Origin: Hyphomicrobiales bacterium
Lineage (GTDB): Bacteria > Pseudomonadota > Alphaproteobacteria > Rhizobiales > Xanthobacteraceae
Reading direction: 5' to 3'
Length of the DNA stretch: 64,000 nt
NCBI GenBank assembly: GCA_017305535.1
Contig: JAFKKN010000007.1
Span: forward strand, 186,001 to 250,000
Below the pieces are notes generated by a model, which made no database searches, had not been told where the DNA came from, and was given only the letters and a program-made list of their open reading frames with translations. Of this stretch, positions 25,226 through 33,101 are shown piece by piece. How positions within the stretch are numbered: the stretch's first letter is position 1; each line of letters opens with the position of its first letter. Position numbers and translations under genes: made by a program.

Positions 25226-25254
25226 ATCCGCTTCCGGCTCGGCCGGAAGCGGAT
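25226..25254 (+). promoter_or_regulatory. Perfect 13-bp stem-loop between amidase and FmdA-like gene
   Basis: ATCCGCTTCCGGC at 25226-25238 pairs exactly with GCCGGAAGCGGAT at 25242-25254 around a 3-base loop TCG, 8 bp after the amidase stop. There is no T-run behind it. It probably stops exonucleases or attenuates transcription between the first and second genes. Confidence 0.6.
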
Positions 25255-25345
25255 CGTCTCCAATTCGCGTTGATCGGAAGATCAAGACGGTTGAACAGAG
25301 TCTCCGGCTACGGCGGTCGTGGTCGGTCCGACAAAGGAGGATGCA

Positions 25346-26344
25346 ATGATCGATTCGAGCTGGCTTTCGTCGTCGATCATGTCGAAGCGCGGTTGGGCCG
25401 CCGGCAAGCCCGGTCAGAGCCACAGCCTGACCATCGAGCAACAGGGCAATTTTCACTACGTTTACGGACCGTATGCCAAGCCAAGTTTGAAAATTCAGCC
25501 CGGCGATCTCGTCGTCGTTGAGACGGAGGATGCGTTCGGCGGCGTGATTACCAGCGAGTCCGACAAGCCGACCGAAAAGCTCAACTTTCCCTATCTCAAT
25601 CCGCAGTGTGGTCCGATCGCAGTTGAGGGCGCGCAGAAGGGTGATTGCCTGGCGGTTTACATTCACGCCGTCGAAACCCGCGGCGAGCAGCCTGCCGGCA
25701 CCACCTGCATTATGCCGGAGTTCGGCGGTCTCGTGAGCACTGGTTCGACCGCGATGCTGAACCCGCCGCTGCCGGAGCGCGTGCGCAAGGTGCACGTCGA
25801 CAAGGATGGCGTGCGCTGGAGCGACAAGATCGTCTTGCCATACGAACCGTTCATCGGAACGATCGGCGTCTCGCCCGAGATTGAGGCCATCTCGTCGCTA
25901 CAGCCGGACTATCACGGCGGCAACATGGATTTACCGGACGTCGCGCCGGGCGCGGTGCTTTATCTGCCGGTCCATGCCGCGGGCGGCCTGCTCTACGTCG
26001 GCGATTGCCATGCAACGCAGGGCGACGGCGAACTGTCTGGCGTCGCCATGGAGCAGCGCGCGACGGTGACGTTGCAGATCGACGTCATCAAGAACTGGAG
26101 TTTTGCCTGGCCGCGACTGGAGACGCGCGACTTCATTATGACGATCGGCAGCGCGCGGCCGCTGGAGGATGCCGCGCGGATTGCCTATCGCGAACTGGTT
26201 CGATGGATGAGTGCGGATTACGGCTTCGACGAGATCGATGCCTACATGCTGTTGAGCCAGGCCGGACGCATGCGACTCGGAAACATGGTCGACCCCAAGT
26301 ACACGATGGGCGCATCCATCCTCAAAAAGTATCTCGGCGCGTAA
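25346..26344 (+). CDS. Acetamidase/formamidase family protein (FmdA-like)
   Basis: Zinc-type formamidase/acetamidase family, 332 residues, unrelated to the AS amidases. Typical blocks are LKIQPGDLVVVETEDAFGG, a GPIAVEGAQKGDCLAVYI segment, FIGTIGVSP, GNMDLPDVAPGAVLYLPV and GLLYVGDCHATQGDGE. The ATG at 25346 has an ideal AAGGAGG six bases upstream. It hydrolyses short amides to ammonia and the acid. In Methylophilus the formamidase gene fmdA is linked to the importer genes fmdDEF of the same HAAT type, a close parallel to this operon, where the importer follows after 56 nt. Confidence 0.87.
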   Translation: MIDSSWLSSSIMSKRGWAAGKPGQSHSLTIEQQGNFHYVYGPYAKPSLKIQPGDLVVVETEDAFGGVITSESDKPTEKLNFPYLNPQCGPIAVEGAQKGDCLAVYIHAVETRGEQPAGTTCIMPEFGGLVSTGSTAMLNPPLPERVRKVHVDKDGVRWSDKIVLPYEPFIGTIGVSPEIEAISSLQPDYHGGNMDLPDVAPGAVLYLPVHAAGGLLYVGDCHATQGDGELSGVAMEQRATVTLQIDVIKNWSFAWPRLETRDFIMTIGSARPLEDAARIAYRELVRWMSADYGFDEIDAYMLLSQAGRMRLGNMVDPKYTMGASILKKYLGA

Positions 26345-26400
26345 GCCGCGGCGAAGCTCTTCGTTTCGATAAAGCCGAAGTTTCAACGGGAGATACAGCT

Positions 26401-27633
26401 ATGAGTGCATTCAGAAACATTTTGGCCGCAGCCAGCACGCTTGTCCTGCTGACCTGCGCGGCCACCGGTGTCCAGGCCGCCGACCCGCTCAAGATTGGCT
26501 TGATGGAGGATGTCTCGGGCGACCTTGCTTTCATGGGGATGCCGAAGCTGCATGGCTCGCAGCTCGCGGTGGAGGAAATCAACAAGACCGGCGGCATTCT
26601 CGGCCGGCAGATCGAGCTGATCCATCTCGATCCGCAAGGCGACAATGCCCGCTATCAGGAATTCACCCGCCGCCTGTTGAATCGCGACAAAGTGGATGTT
26701 CTGATTGGCGGCATCACTTCGGCCTCCCGTGAGGCGGTGCGGCCCATCGTCAACCGGACCAAAACACCGTACTTCTACACCAACCAGTACGAAGGCGGCG
26801 TCTGTGACGCCAACATGATCAGCATGGGCGCGGTCCCCGAACAGCAGTTCTCGACACTAATTCCGTGGATGGTCGAGAAGTTCGGCAAGAAGGTTTACGT
26901 CGTCGCCGCCGACTATAACTTCGGGCAGATCTCGGCGGAATGGAATCGCAAGATCCTCAAGGATCTCGGCGGCACCGTGGTCGGAGAGGAGTTCATCCCG
27001 CTCGGTGTCTCGCAGTTCGCGCAGACCATCCAGAATATCCAGAAGGCCAAGCCGGACTGGATTTTGACGATCAATGTCGGCGCGGCGCAGGACTCCTTCT
27101 TCGAGCAGGCAGCAGCGGCGAAGCTGAATCTGCCGATGGGCTCGTCAATCAAAGTCATGCTGGGATTCGAGCACAAGCGGTTCGCGCCGCCGGCTCTGAA
27201 CAACATGCATGTCACGGCGAACTGGTTCGAGGAGATCGATACTCCGGAAGCCAACGCGTTCAAGAAGCGGTGGCACGCCAAGTTCCCCGACGAAATCTAT
27301 ATCAATGACATGGGGTATAACGCCTATCATGCGATCTATATGTACAAGATGCTGGTCGAACAGGCGAAGTCGACTCATCTTGACGACCTTCGAAAGGTGA
27401 TCGCGACGGGTAAAGCCTGTATCGATGCGGCGGAAGGCCAGGTCTGTATCGACCCCAAAAGCCAGCACACATCGCACCGCATGCGGCTCGTTTCGGTCGG
27501 CCCGAAGCACGAGATCAGCGTCGATAAGGACTATGGCACGATTCAGCCGTACTGGCTGAGCGAGATCGGGTGTGATCTGACCAAGAAAAACGACAAGGAT
27601 CAATATACGCCAAGCCACCTGCCGAAGAAGTAA
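26401..27633 (+). CDS. HAAT ABC transporter substrate-binding protein, UrtA/FmdD-like
   Basis: Periplasmic binding protein of 410 residues with a Sec signal (MSAFRNILAAASTLVLLTCA then VQA-AD). The mature domain starts DPLKIGLMEDVSGDLAFMG and has the urea/amide-binding style features TPYFYTNQYEGGVC and YVVAADYNFGQISAEW. ATG 26401 with GGGAGA upstream. It is the first of the five importer genes of this operon and probably binds the amide hydrolysed by the two upstream enzymes. AmiC-type sensors share this fold, so ligand specificity of the binding protein and of the AmiC-like regulator may match. Confidence 0.9.
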   Translation: MSAFRNILAAASTLVLLTCAATGVQAADPLKIGLMEDVSGDLAFMGMPKLHGSQLAVEEINKTGGILGRQIELIHLDPQGDNARYQEFTRRLLNRDKVDVLIGGITSASREAVRPIVNRTKTPYFYTNQYEGGVCDANMISMGAVPEQQFSTLIPWMVEKFGKKVYVVAADYNFGQISAEWNRKILKDLGGTVVGEEFIPLGVSQFAQTIQNIQKAKPDWILTINVGAAQDSFFEQAAAAKLNLPMGSSIKVMLGFEHKRFAPPALNNMHVTANWFEEIDTPEANAFKKRWHAKFPDEIYINDMGYNAYHAIYMYKMLVEQAKSTHLDDLRKVIATGKACIDAAEGQVCIDPKSQHTSHRMRLVSVGPKHEISVDKDYGTIQPYWLSEIGCDLTKKNDKDQYTPSHLPKK

Positions 27634-27724
27634 CCGACCAACGCTGGAGGGGCGTGCCTAGGTGCGCTGTCCACCAACCGGGCGCGGCTGAATAGTTGCG
27701 TCCGGTTCGGCTCCGGAGGATCTC

Positions 27725-28591
27725 GTGCTCCCCGAACTGTTTTCACTGTTCTATCAGTTTGCCGACGTCTTCGCGTTCCTCATTCTCGCTTCGGCGGGAT
27801 TGGCAATCGTGTTCGGGATGATGGGCGTCATCAACATGGCGCATGGTGAATTCATCATGTGCGGGGCCTACGTCACGGTTGGCCTCGTCAATCTCGGCGT
27901 GCCGCTGCCGCTGGCGCAGATCGCAGCAGCCTTCACGGCCGGGTTGATCGGTGTGGTGATCGAAATCCTCGTGGTGCGGAAGTTCTACAAGCGTCCGCTC
28001 GATTCGCTGCTGGCCACCTGGGGGCTCAGTCTGATCGTGACACAGGGGATGCTGATTGTCGTTGGTTCCTCGATCCGAGGCATTGGCACTCCGGAGGGCA
28101 GTTTCGCCGTCGGCGACTACACGTTCTCGACATATCGGATTATCCTATTCGCCTGCGCGCTGGCGGTGCTGGTTGGCATCTATATTCTTTTCATGCGGAC
28201 CCGCTTTGGCGTCATCGCGCGAGCGACCATGCAGAATGCCGGCATGGCGCAGGCGCTGGGCGCGCGCACCGGGCGTATCTACGCTATCAGCTTCGGCATC
28301 GGGGCAGGACTCGCCGGATTGTGTGGAGCACTCTACGCGCCGACCATGACCTTGATCCCGACCATGGGCGCGACGTTCATCGTGGAGAGTTTCGTTACGG
28401 TGGTCGTCGGCGGAGCAAACGTTCTGCTCGGGACCGCACCGGCGGCGATGCTGCTGGCGCTGGTGCGCATGGCTCTCAACGCATCCTACGGGCAGATTAT
28501 CGGACAGATCGGGATGCTGTTTGCCGTGATCGCCATCATCCGCATTCTGCCGGAAGGACTCTCCAGCATTCTGGCGCGGCGGGGACGTTGA
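27725..28591 (+). CDS. HAAT ABC transporter permease, LivH/UrtB type
   Basis: Polytopic permease of 288 residues. The LivH/UrtB block GVINMAHGEFIMCGAYVTV lies at about 34-52, and the cytoplasmic coupling segment ATMQNAGMAQALGARTGRI near 167-185. Start GTG 27725 behind CCGGAGGA. It forms a heterodimer with the permease that follows after 24 nt. Confidence 0.9.
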   Translation: MLPELFSLFYQFADVFAFLILASAGLAIVFGMMGVINMAHGEFIMCGAYVTVGLVNLGVPLPLAQIAAAFTAGLIGVVIEILVVRKFYKRPLDSLLATWGLSLIVTQGMLIVVGSSIRGIGTPEGSFAVGDYTFSTYRIILFACALAVLVGIYILFMRTRFGVIARATMQNAGMAQALGARTGRIYAISFGIGAGLAGLCGALYAPTMTLIPTMGATFIVESFVTVVVGGANVLLGTAPAAMLLALVRMALNASYGQIIGQIGMLFAVIAIIRILPEGLSSILARRGR

Positions 28592-28615
28592 TATGCTGCG
28601 TTTCAAGGAATTCTC

Positions 28616-29677
28616 ATGCTAAGCCTCGTCAATGGGCCGCAGACCAGCGGTAACGGCCGCGGATTCTGGCTGGCGTTTCTGGCCGTTTTGACGGTGGCAT
28701 TGATCTATCCGGTCTTTGCCGACTCCTACGACGTCGGCAACTTCTCCTACTTTCTGATCTGGATATTCATGGCGCTCGGTCTCAGTCTGATCTGGGGCTA
28801 CGGCGGAATGCTGACATTCGGACAGACATTCTTTTTCGGCATCGCCGGTTATGGCTACGGCGTGCTGGCGATCGTCTTGGGCGGCAGTACAACAACTATT
28901 GCGGCGCTGATCCTGTCGGTGCTGGTGGCCGTGCTCGCCGCCGCCGTGCTCGGCTACTTCATGATCTGGGGCCGCATCAGCGGCATGTTCTTCGGCATCG
29001 TGACGCTGGCCGCGACGCTGTCTCTCGCTTTCTTCCTGGGGCAAACGGCTGGTCCTGAATGGCACATCGGCGAGGCACGCTTGAATGGCTTCAACGGCAT
29101 GAAGGGCATGGATCCGCTAACCGTCGGCGATATCTATATCGAGGGAACCATTCTCTATTATGTTCTGATAGCGTTGATCGTGGCCGTCTATCTCGGTCTG
29201 CGCATGCTGGTGAATTCACGGATCGGGAATGTGATCGTTGCCATCCGCGAGGATCCGCAGCGCGCCGAAATGCTAGGATACGACGTCCGCAAGTATCAGC
29301 TTCTGACGTTCTGCATCGGTAGTGGACTCGCCGGATTGAGCGGTGCGCTCTATACCTCGTGGGGGCAGTTCATCACGCCGTCCAGCATCGGCCTGCCTGC
29401 GGCGGCGATGCCGATCATTTGGGTGGCGTTCTCCGGCCGGAGCGATCTGACGGCGACGCTCGTTGGCTCTTTTCTGCTGCTGTTCGGTTTCCAGACTATC
29501 ACGATCTACAGCCAGCAGGCCGCGCTGGTGCTGATGGGCGCACTGCTGCTCGGCACGGTGATGGTAATGCCGCAAGGGTTTATTTTTGGCGTTGCGCAGA
29601 TCGCCAGCCGCCGCTGGCGACGTCTCGCGGGCCGCGACAGCGCCGGTGACGGTCCGCTGCGGGATGGCGAGACCTGA
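28616..29677 (+). CDS. HAAT ABC transporter permease, LivM/UrtC type
   Basis: Permease of 353 residues, longer than the LivM-type protein at 12710, as is usual for UrtC. It has about ten hydrophobic segments, the LivM block GYGGMLTFGQTFFFGIAGYG (about 60-79) and a coupling helix AIREDPQRAEMLGYDVRK. ATG 28616 lies behind CAAGGAA. The hydrophilic C-terminal tail (SRRWRRLAGRDSAGDG) is unusual but short. The ATPase gene starts 2 nt after its stop. Confidence 0.9.
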   Translation: MLSLVNGPQTSGNGRGFWLAFLAVLTVALIYPVFADSYDVGNFSYFLIWIFMALGLSLIWGYGGMLTFGQTFFFGIAGYGYGVLAIVLGGSTTTIAALILSVLVAVLAAAVLGYFMIWGRISGMFFGIVTLAATLSLAFFLGQTAGPEWHIGEARLNGFNGMKGMDPLTVGDIYIEGTILYYVLIALIVAVYLGLRMLVNSRIGNVIVAIREDPQRAEMLGYDVRKYQLLTFCIGSGLAGLSGALYTSWGQFITPSSIGLPAAAMPIIWVAFSGRSDLTATLVGSFLLLFGFQTITIYSQQAALVLMGALLLGTVMVMPQGFIFGVAQIASRRWRRLAGRDSAGDGPLRDGET

Positions 29678-29679
29678 CC

Positions 29680-30399
29680 ATGCCATTGATCGATATCAAA
29701 GACGTCTCAAGGAGATTCGGCGGTCTGGCTGCGGTCTCCCATGTCAATCTCAGCATTGACCAAGGCGAGATCCACTGCCTGATCGGGCCGAACGGCGCCG
29801 GCAAAAGCACGTTATTCAAGCTGATCATCGGAGTCTATGAACCGAGCGCCGGTACGATTCTGTTCGATAATGCCGATATCACCAGAGAGCGGCCCTATGC
29901 GCGCGTCCAGCGCGGCATGAGTATCAAGATGCAGGCGCCGAGCGTCTTCAAGGAACTTCCGGTGTGGCAGAATCTCGACATCGCCCTTCAACAGCAGCGA
30001 AGCGGTGATGATTTGGTCATGGAGCGGCAGCGCCTGCTCGAATTGCTCGATCTTGCAGTGCATGATGATAAGCTGGCTGGCGCATTGGCCCATGGCCAGC
30101 AGCAATGGCTCGAGATCGGCATGGCGTTGGCGCTTCGTCCGCGGCTGCTGCTGCTCGACGAACCGACGGCAGGCATGTCGCCGGAGGAAACCCATCGCAC
30201 GGGCGAATTGATCAAGTCGCTCAATCGCGACGGCATGACCGTGATCGTGGTCGAGCACGATATGGCATTCATCCGGCAGATCGCCCAGCGCGTCACGGTG
30301 CTGCATCTCGGACAGATCTTCGCGGACGGTACGCTTGAGCAGGTGGTCAGCGATCCTCGGGTCGAGGAGATCTATCTCGGGAAGGCGCATCATGTCTGA
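29680..30399 (+). CDS. HAAT ABC transporter ATP-binding protein, LivG/UrtD type
   Basis: ATPase of 239 residues with Walker A GPNGAGKS at 36-43 and Walker B LLLLDEPTAGMSPEET. The signature is LAHGQQQWLEIGMAL rather than LSGGQ, the form seen in UrtD-type proteins of urea and amide importers. ATG 29680 lies 2 nt after the permease. The final 8 nt overlap the next ATPase gene. Confidence 0.92.
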   Translation: MPLIDIKDVSRRFGGLAAVSHVNLSIDQGEIHCLIGPNGAGKSTLFKLIIGVYEPSAGTILFDNADITRERPYARVQRGMSIKMQAPSVFKELPVWQNLDIALQQQRSGDDLVMERQRLLELLDLAVHDDKLAGALAHGQQQWLEIGMALALRPRLLLLDEPTAGMSPEETHRTGELIKSLNRDGMTVIVVEHDMAFIRQIAQRVTVLHLGQIFADGTLEQVVSDPRVEEIYLGKAHHV

Positions 30400-31099
30400 G
30401 ACCGTTCTTGCAACTCACGGTCTTTGGGCCGCTTATGGTGCGACGCCGATCCTGCAAGGCGTCGAGATGACGATCAATAGAGGAGAGATCGTCGGTGTGA
30501 TCGGTCGCAACGGTGCCGGCAAGACAACGCTGATGCGGTGCCTGATCGGCCTGATCCGCGCCACGCGCGGCTCGATCGCGTTTCAGGGCAGGGATATCAC
30601 GGCGTTGACCGCCGACGCGCGTGCGCGGGAAGGCATCGGCTACATCCCGCAGGGACGTGATGTGTTCCCGCAGATGACAGTGGAAGAAAATCTCGAGGTC
30701 GGCAGACTGATCGGCGGCCCCGATGCGCGCAAGCTGCCGGATCTCGTCTACAACTATTTTCCACGTCTCAAGGAGCGACGGCGGCAAATCGCCGGAACGA
30801 TGTCGGGTGGCGAACAGCAACAGCTGGCTATCGGGCGAGCGCTGATTGGAAACCCGGCGTTGATCCTGCTCGATGAGCCATCCGAAGGCGTTCAACCGTC
30901 GATCGTGCAGTTGATCTGCGAGGCTCTGAAGTCGATCCGGAGCGAGATAGGAACCACGATCGTATTTGTCGAGCAGAATCTCGACACCATCCTTGCGATC
31001 GCGGAGCGCTGCTATGTTATGGAGAAGGGTCGAATAGCCGCGACCTTGTCACAAGGCGAGATCGACGCCGAGCACGTCCGCGCGCAATTGCTGATATAG
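30392..31099 (+). CDS. HAAT ABC transporter ATP-binding protein, LivF/UrtE type
   Basis: ATPase of 235 residues: Walker A GRNGAGKT at 38-45, signature MSGGEQQQLAIGRAL, and Walker B LLDEPSEGVQPSIVQ, the UrtE-like wording. The ATG at 30392 overlaps the previous stop by 8 nt; the frame is open further upstream inside the UrtD-type gene but the family N-terminus begins here. It is the last gene of the amidase/importer operon. Confidence 0.92.
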   Translation: MSETVLATHGLWAAYGATPILQGVEMTINRGEIVGVIGRNGAGKTTLMRCLIGLIRATRGSIAFQGRDITALTADARAREGIGYIPQGRDVFPQMTVEENLEVGRLIGGPDARKLPDLVYNYFPRLKERRRQIAGTMSGGEQQQLAIGRALIGNPALILLDEPSEGVQPSIVQLICEALKSIRSEIGTTIVFVEQNLDTILAIAERCYVMEKGRIAATLSQGEIDAEHVRAQLLI

Positions 31100-31160
31100 G
31101 CGGCTCGTGAATTTCGAATCTGTCAGCCGTCCCGTATCGAAGTGTTGCAACAAACTGCCG

Positions 31161-31646
31161 TTAGCTGGCGCTGTCGATCAGGCTTTCCAGAAGTCGCTTC
31201 AGTTCGTTGGTCGATTTGTCGCCGTAGCTTTGAATGATGTCGGCTTCCTGCCGACTGGCAAGCGAGCTAAGGCGTTTCGCAAGGACCTTGCCGCGATCGG
31301 ACAGATGCATCAGCACCCGTCGCCGGTCGGTGGGATCTTGCACCCGATAGACGAGCGCGTCGGAAACCATCCGATCGACCATCTTGGTCAGGGTCGGGTG
31401 GTTGAGAAGAACAGCGTTGGCAAGGTCGCCCATCGAATGGCCTTTGCCATCGGCGAGAATCATCAGGACGCGCCACTGCTCGACGGGGACCCCTTCTTTA
31501 CGGAGCCTGGTTTCGAGGTGCCGATTTATTTCCCGATTGGCCTGGGCAAGAAGGTACGCGAGGTGATCGCCAATGACGGGTTTCCGGGTAGGAGTTTTGG
31601 CCACGGTAATGACTTTGCCTTGCGCAGTTGACCGAAGGATCAGCAC
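31161..31646 (-). CDS. MarR family transcriptional regulator
   Basis: Winged-helix regulator of 161 residues. The MarR wing signature DPTDRRRVLMHLSDRG is present (about 105-120), preceded by the recognition region LNHPTLTKMVDRMV. Start GTG 31646 is taken; a GTG at 31604 (giving MAKTPTRK) is a good alternative. It is divergent from the orphan AmiC-like gene and its amidase/importer operon, and converges on the preceding operon. The perfect palindrome at 31685-31698 in the divergent promoter is the obvious candidate operator. MarR proteins of catabolic clusters are usually repressors released by the substrate or its CoA thioester. Confidence 0.87.
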   Translation of the reverse strand: MLILRSTAQGKVITVAKTPTRKPVIGDHLAYLLAQANREINRHLETRLRKEGVPVEQWRVLMILADGKGHSMGDLANAVLLNHPTLTKMVDRMVSDALVYRVQDPTDRRRVLMHLSDRGKVLAKRLSSLASRQEADIIQSYGDKSTNELKRLLESLIDSAS

Positions 31647-31684
31647 TTATTGCTTACCTGAGAAGCATCATATGCCCGTCAACA

Positions 31685-31698
31685 GTTGAAAATTCAAC
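31685..31698. promoter_or_regulatory. Perfect palindrome GTTGAAAATTCAAC, candidate MarR operator
   Basis: Arms GTTGAA and TTCAAC around AA lie in the 134-bp divergent region between the MarR gene and the AmiC-like gene. TTGAA..TTCAA-type symmetry is common for MarR sites. An AT-rich tract with TTTTCAAG follows, whose reverse complement CTTGAAAA recurs at about 32974-32981 before the amidase gene. Confidence 0.5.
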
Positions 31699-31780
31699 AT
31701 TTTCCCGTAAAATATTTTCAAGAACGGTCCAGAGGTCGGCAAATTAAACGGCTTGAAGCAGGATCGGTTAGGAGGAGGGC

Positions 31781-32959
31781 TTGCAGCTATCCATCAATTG
31801 CGGAATGCCGATTCCGAAGGTGCCGCCCTATGCACTGTTGAAGTTGCCGCAGCAGAGCCTCCCGAGCTCGTTTCGCCTGACACACGACGATCTTCCGGAC
31901 TCGAGGCGGGCACGGCGCAAGTTTCGCATTGCCAATTTCGTCACGTCGACCGGTTCGCCTGGCATCTGGGGGCCGGCCACAACCAACGCCACCCTGCTTG
32001 CCGCATCGGAGATCAATCGCCGCGGAGGGATTCTTGGTCGTGAGATCGAGATCGTGCTGTGCGAGGCTGGAGGGGCGATCGAGGACGTGGCGCGCCATGT
32101 CAAAGATGCGATCGAATTCGATGAGATCGATCTGGTTATGGGCTCGCATATCAGCGCGGTGCGCCTCGCGCTTAGGAAGGCGATTGCCGGACGCGTCCCC
32201 TACATCTACACGCCTGTCTATGAAGGAGGCGAGCGTACACCGGGCGTACTGGCGATCGGCGAGACACCGCGCAGCCATAGCAGGCCGGCGATTCATTGGC
32301 TTGCAAACGCCAAGCGAGCGAGCCGCTGGTATCTCATCGGCAGCGACTACGTGTGGCCATGGCTCTCGCATCGGGCGCTGAAGAATTACATCGTCGAGTC
32401 CGGTGGACGTGTCATTGGGGAAGAGTTCGTCCCACTCGGAGTCGATAACCACGACGTTCATCTTGCGCGGATTCGTACCGCCAAGCCTGATGTTGTCGTG
32501 ATCTCGTTGATCGGTGCGGACAGTATCGCTTTCAACCGCTCTTTCGGCGAGGCGGGCCTGGGCGGCAAGATACTGCGCCTTGCCGGAGCCATGGACGAAA
32601 CTGTGCTGTTAGGGATTGGCGCCGAAAATACCGAGAATCTCTTCTGTGCCTCCGGCTATTTCAATTGCATCCGGTCAACCGAGAACGAAGCCTTTCTGGA
32701 GCGTTACCGTTCGGCATTCGGTACCTGCGCGCCGCCGGTAGGATCGGTTGGAGAATCAAATTACGAAGGACTGCATTTCCTCGAAACCCTCGTCCGGCAA
32801 GCCGGCTCGGCGAGTTCGCGTGCGCTGCTCGCGGCAGCGAACAACATCGTCTACAACAGCGTCCGCGGCCCCGTATCAGTGCGCAAGGGGCGTGCCACCA
32901 TGCCCATCTTCCTTGCTGAATCCGATGGTATCGATTTCAAGATCATGCATCAGTTCTGA
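31781..32959 (+). CDS. AmiC-like binding-protein-fold protein without signal peptide
   Basis: Protein of 392 residues in the AmiC/UrtA-type binding family: FRIANFVTSTGSPGIWGPAT, LLAASEINRRGGILGREIE, then PYIYTPVYEGG and YLIGSDYVWPWLSHRALKNY. It has no hydrophobic signal at either possible start, so it is probably a cytoplasmic sensor. The TTG at 31781 is preferred because of TAGGAGGAG directly upstream; ATG 31805 is the alternative. No AmiR-like partner gene is adjacent. The gene heads the third operon, 142 bp before an amidase gene. It may signal to the AmiR-like protein at 21520, or to the MarR regulator, or be a scavenger with another role. Confidence 0.75.
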   Translation: MQLSINCGMPIPKVPPYALLKLPQQSLPSSFRLTHDDLPDSRRARRKFRIANFVTSTGSPGIWGPATTNATLLAASEINRRGGILGREIEIVLCEAGGAIEDVARHVKDAIEFDEIDLVMGSHISAVRLALRKAIAGRVPYIYTPVYEGGERTPGVLAIGETPRSHSRPAIHWLANAKRASRWYLIGSDYVWPWLSHRALKNYIVESGGRVIGEEFVPLGVDNHDVHLARIRTAKPDVVVISLIGADSIAFNRSFGEAGLGGKILRLAGAMDETVLLGIGAENTENLFCASGYFNCIRSTENEAFLERYRSAFGTCAPPVGSVGESNYEGLHFLETLVRQAGSASSRALLAAANNIVYNSVRGPVSVRKGRATMPIFLAESDGIDFKIMHQF

Positions 32960-32981
32960 CGATTCAGATAATACTTGAAAA

Positions 32982-32994
32982 GGAAAATATTTCC
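32982..32994. promoter_or_regulatory. Palindrome GGAAAATATTTCC upstream of amidase gene
   Basis: Arms GGAAA and TTTCC around ATA, in the 142-bp gap between the AmiC-like and amidase genes, inside an AT-rich tract that could also hold a promoter. Weak but perfect symmetry; function unknown. Confidence 0.35.
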
Positions 32995-33101
32995 GTATCT
33001 AATGATCCTGCTCGCACCGCTCCGGTGCGGTGTTCGATGACGGCATCGAATGCAAGCGATCCAATTCGGTTGAACGATCGAATGATTGTCGTGGAGGGAT
33101 C

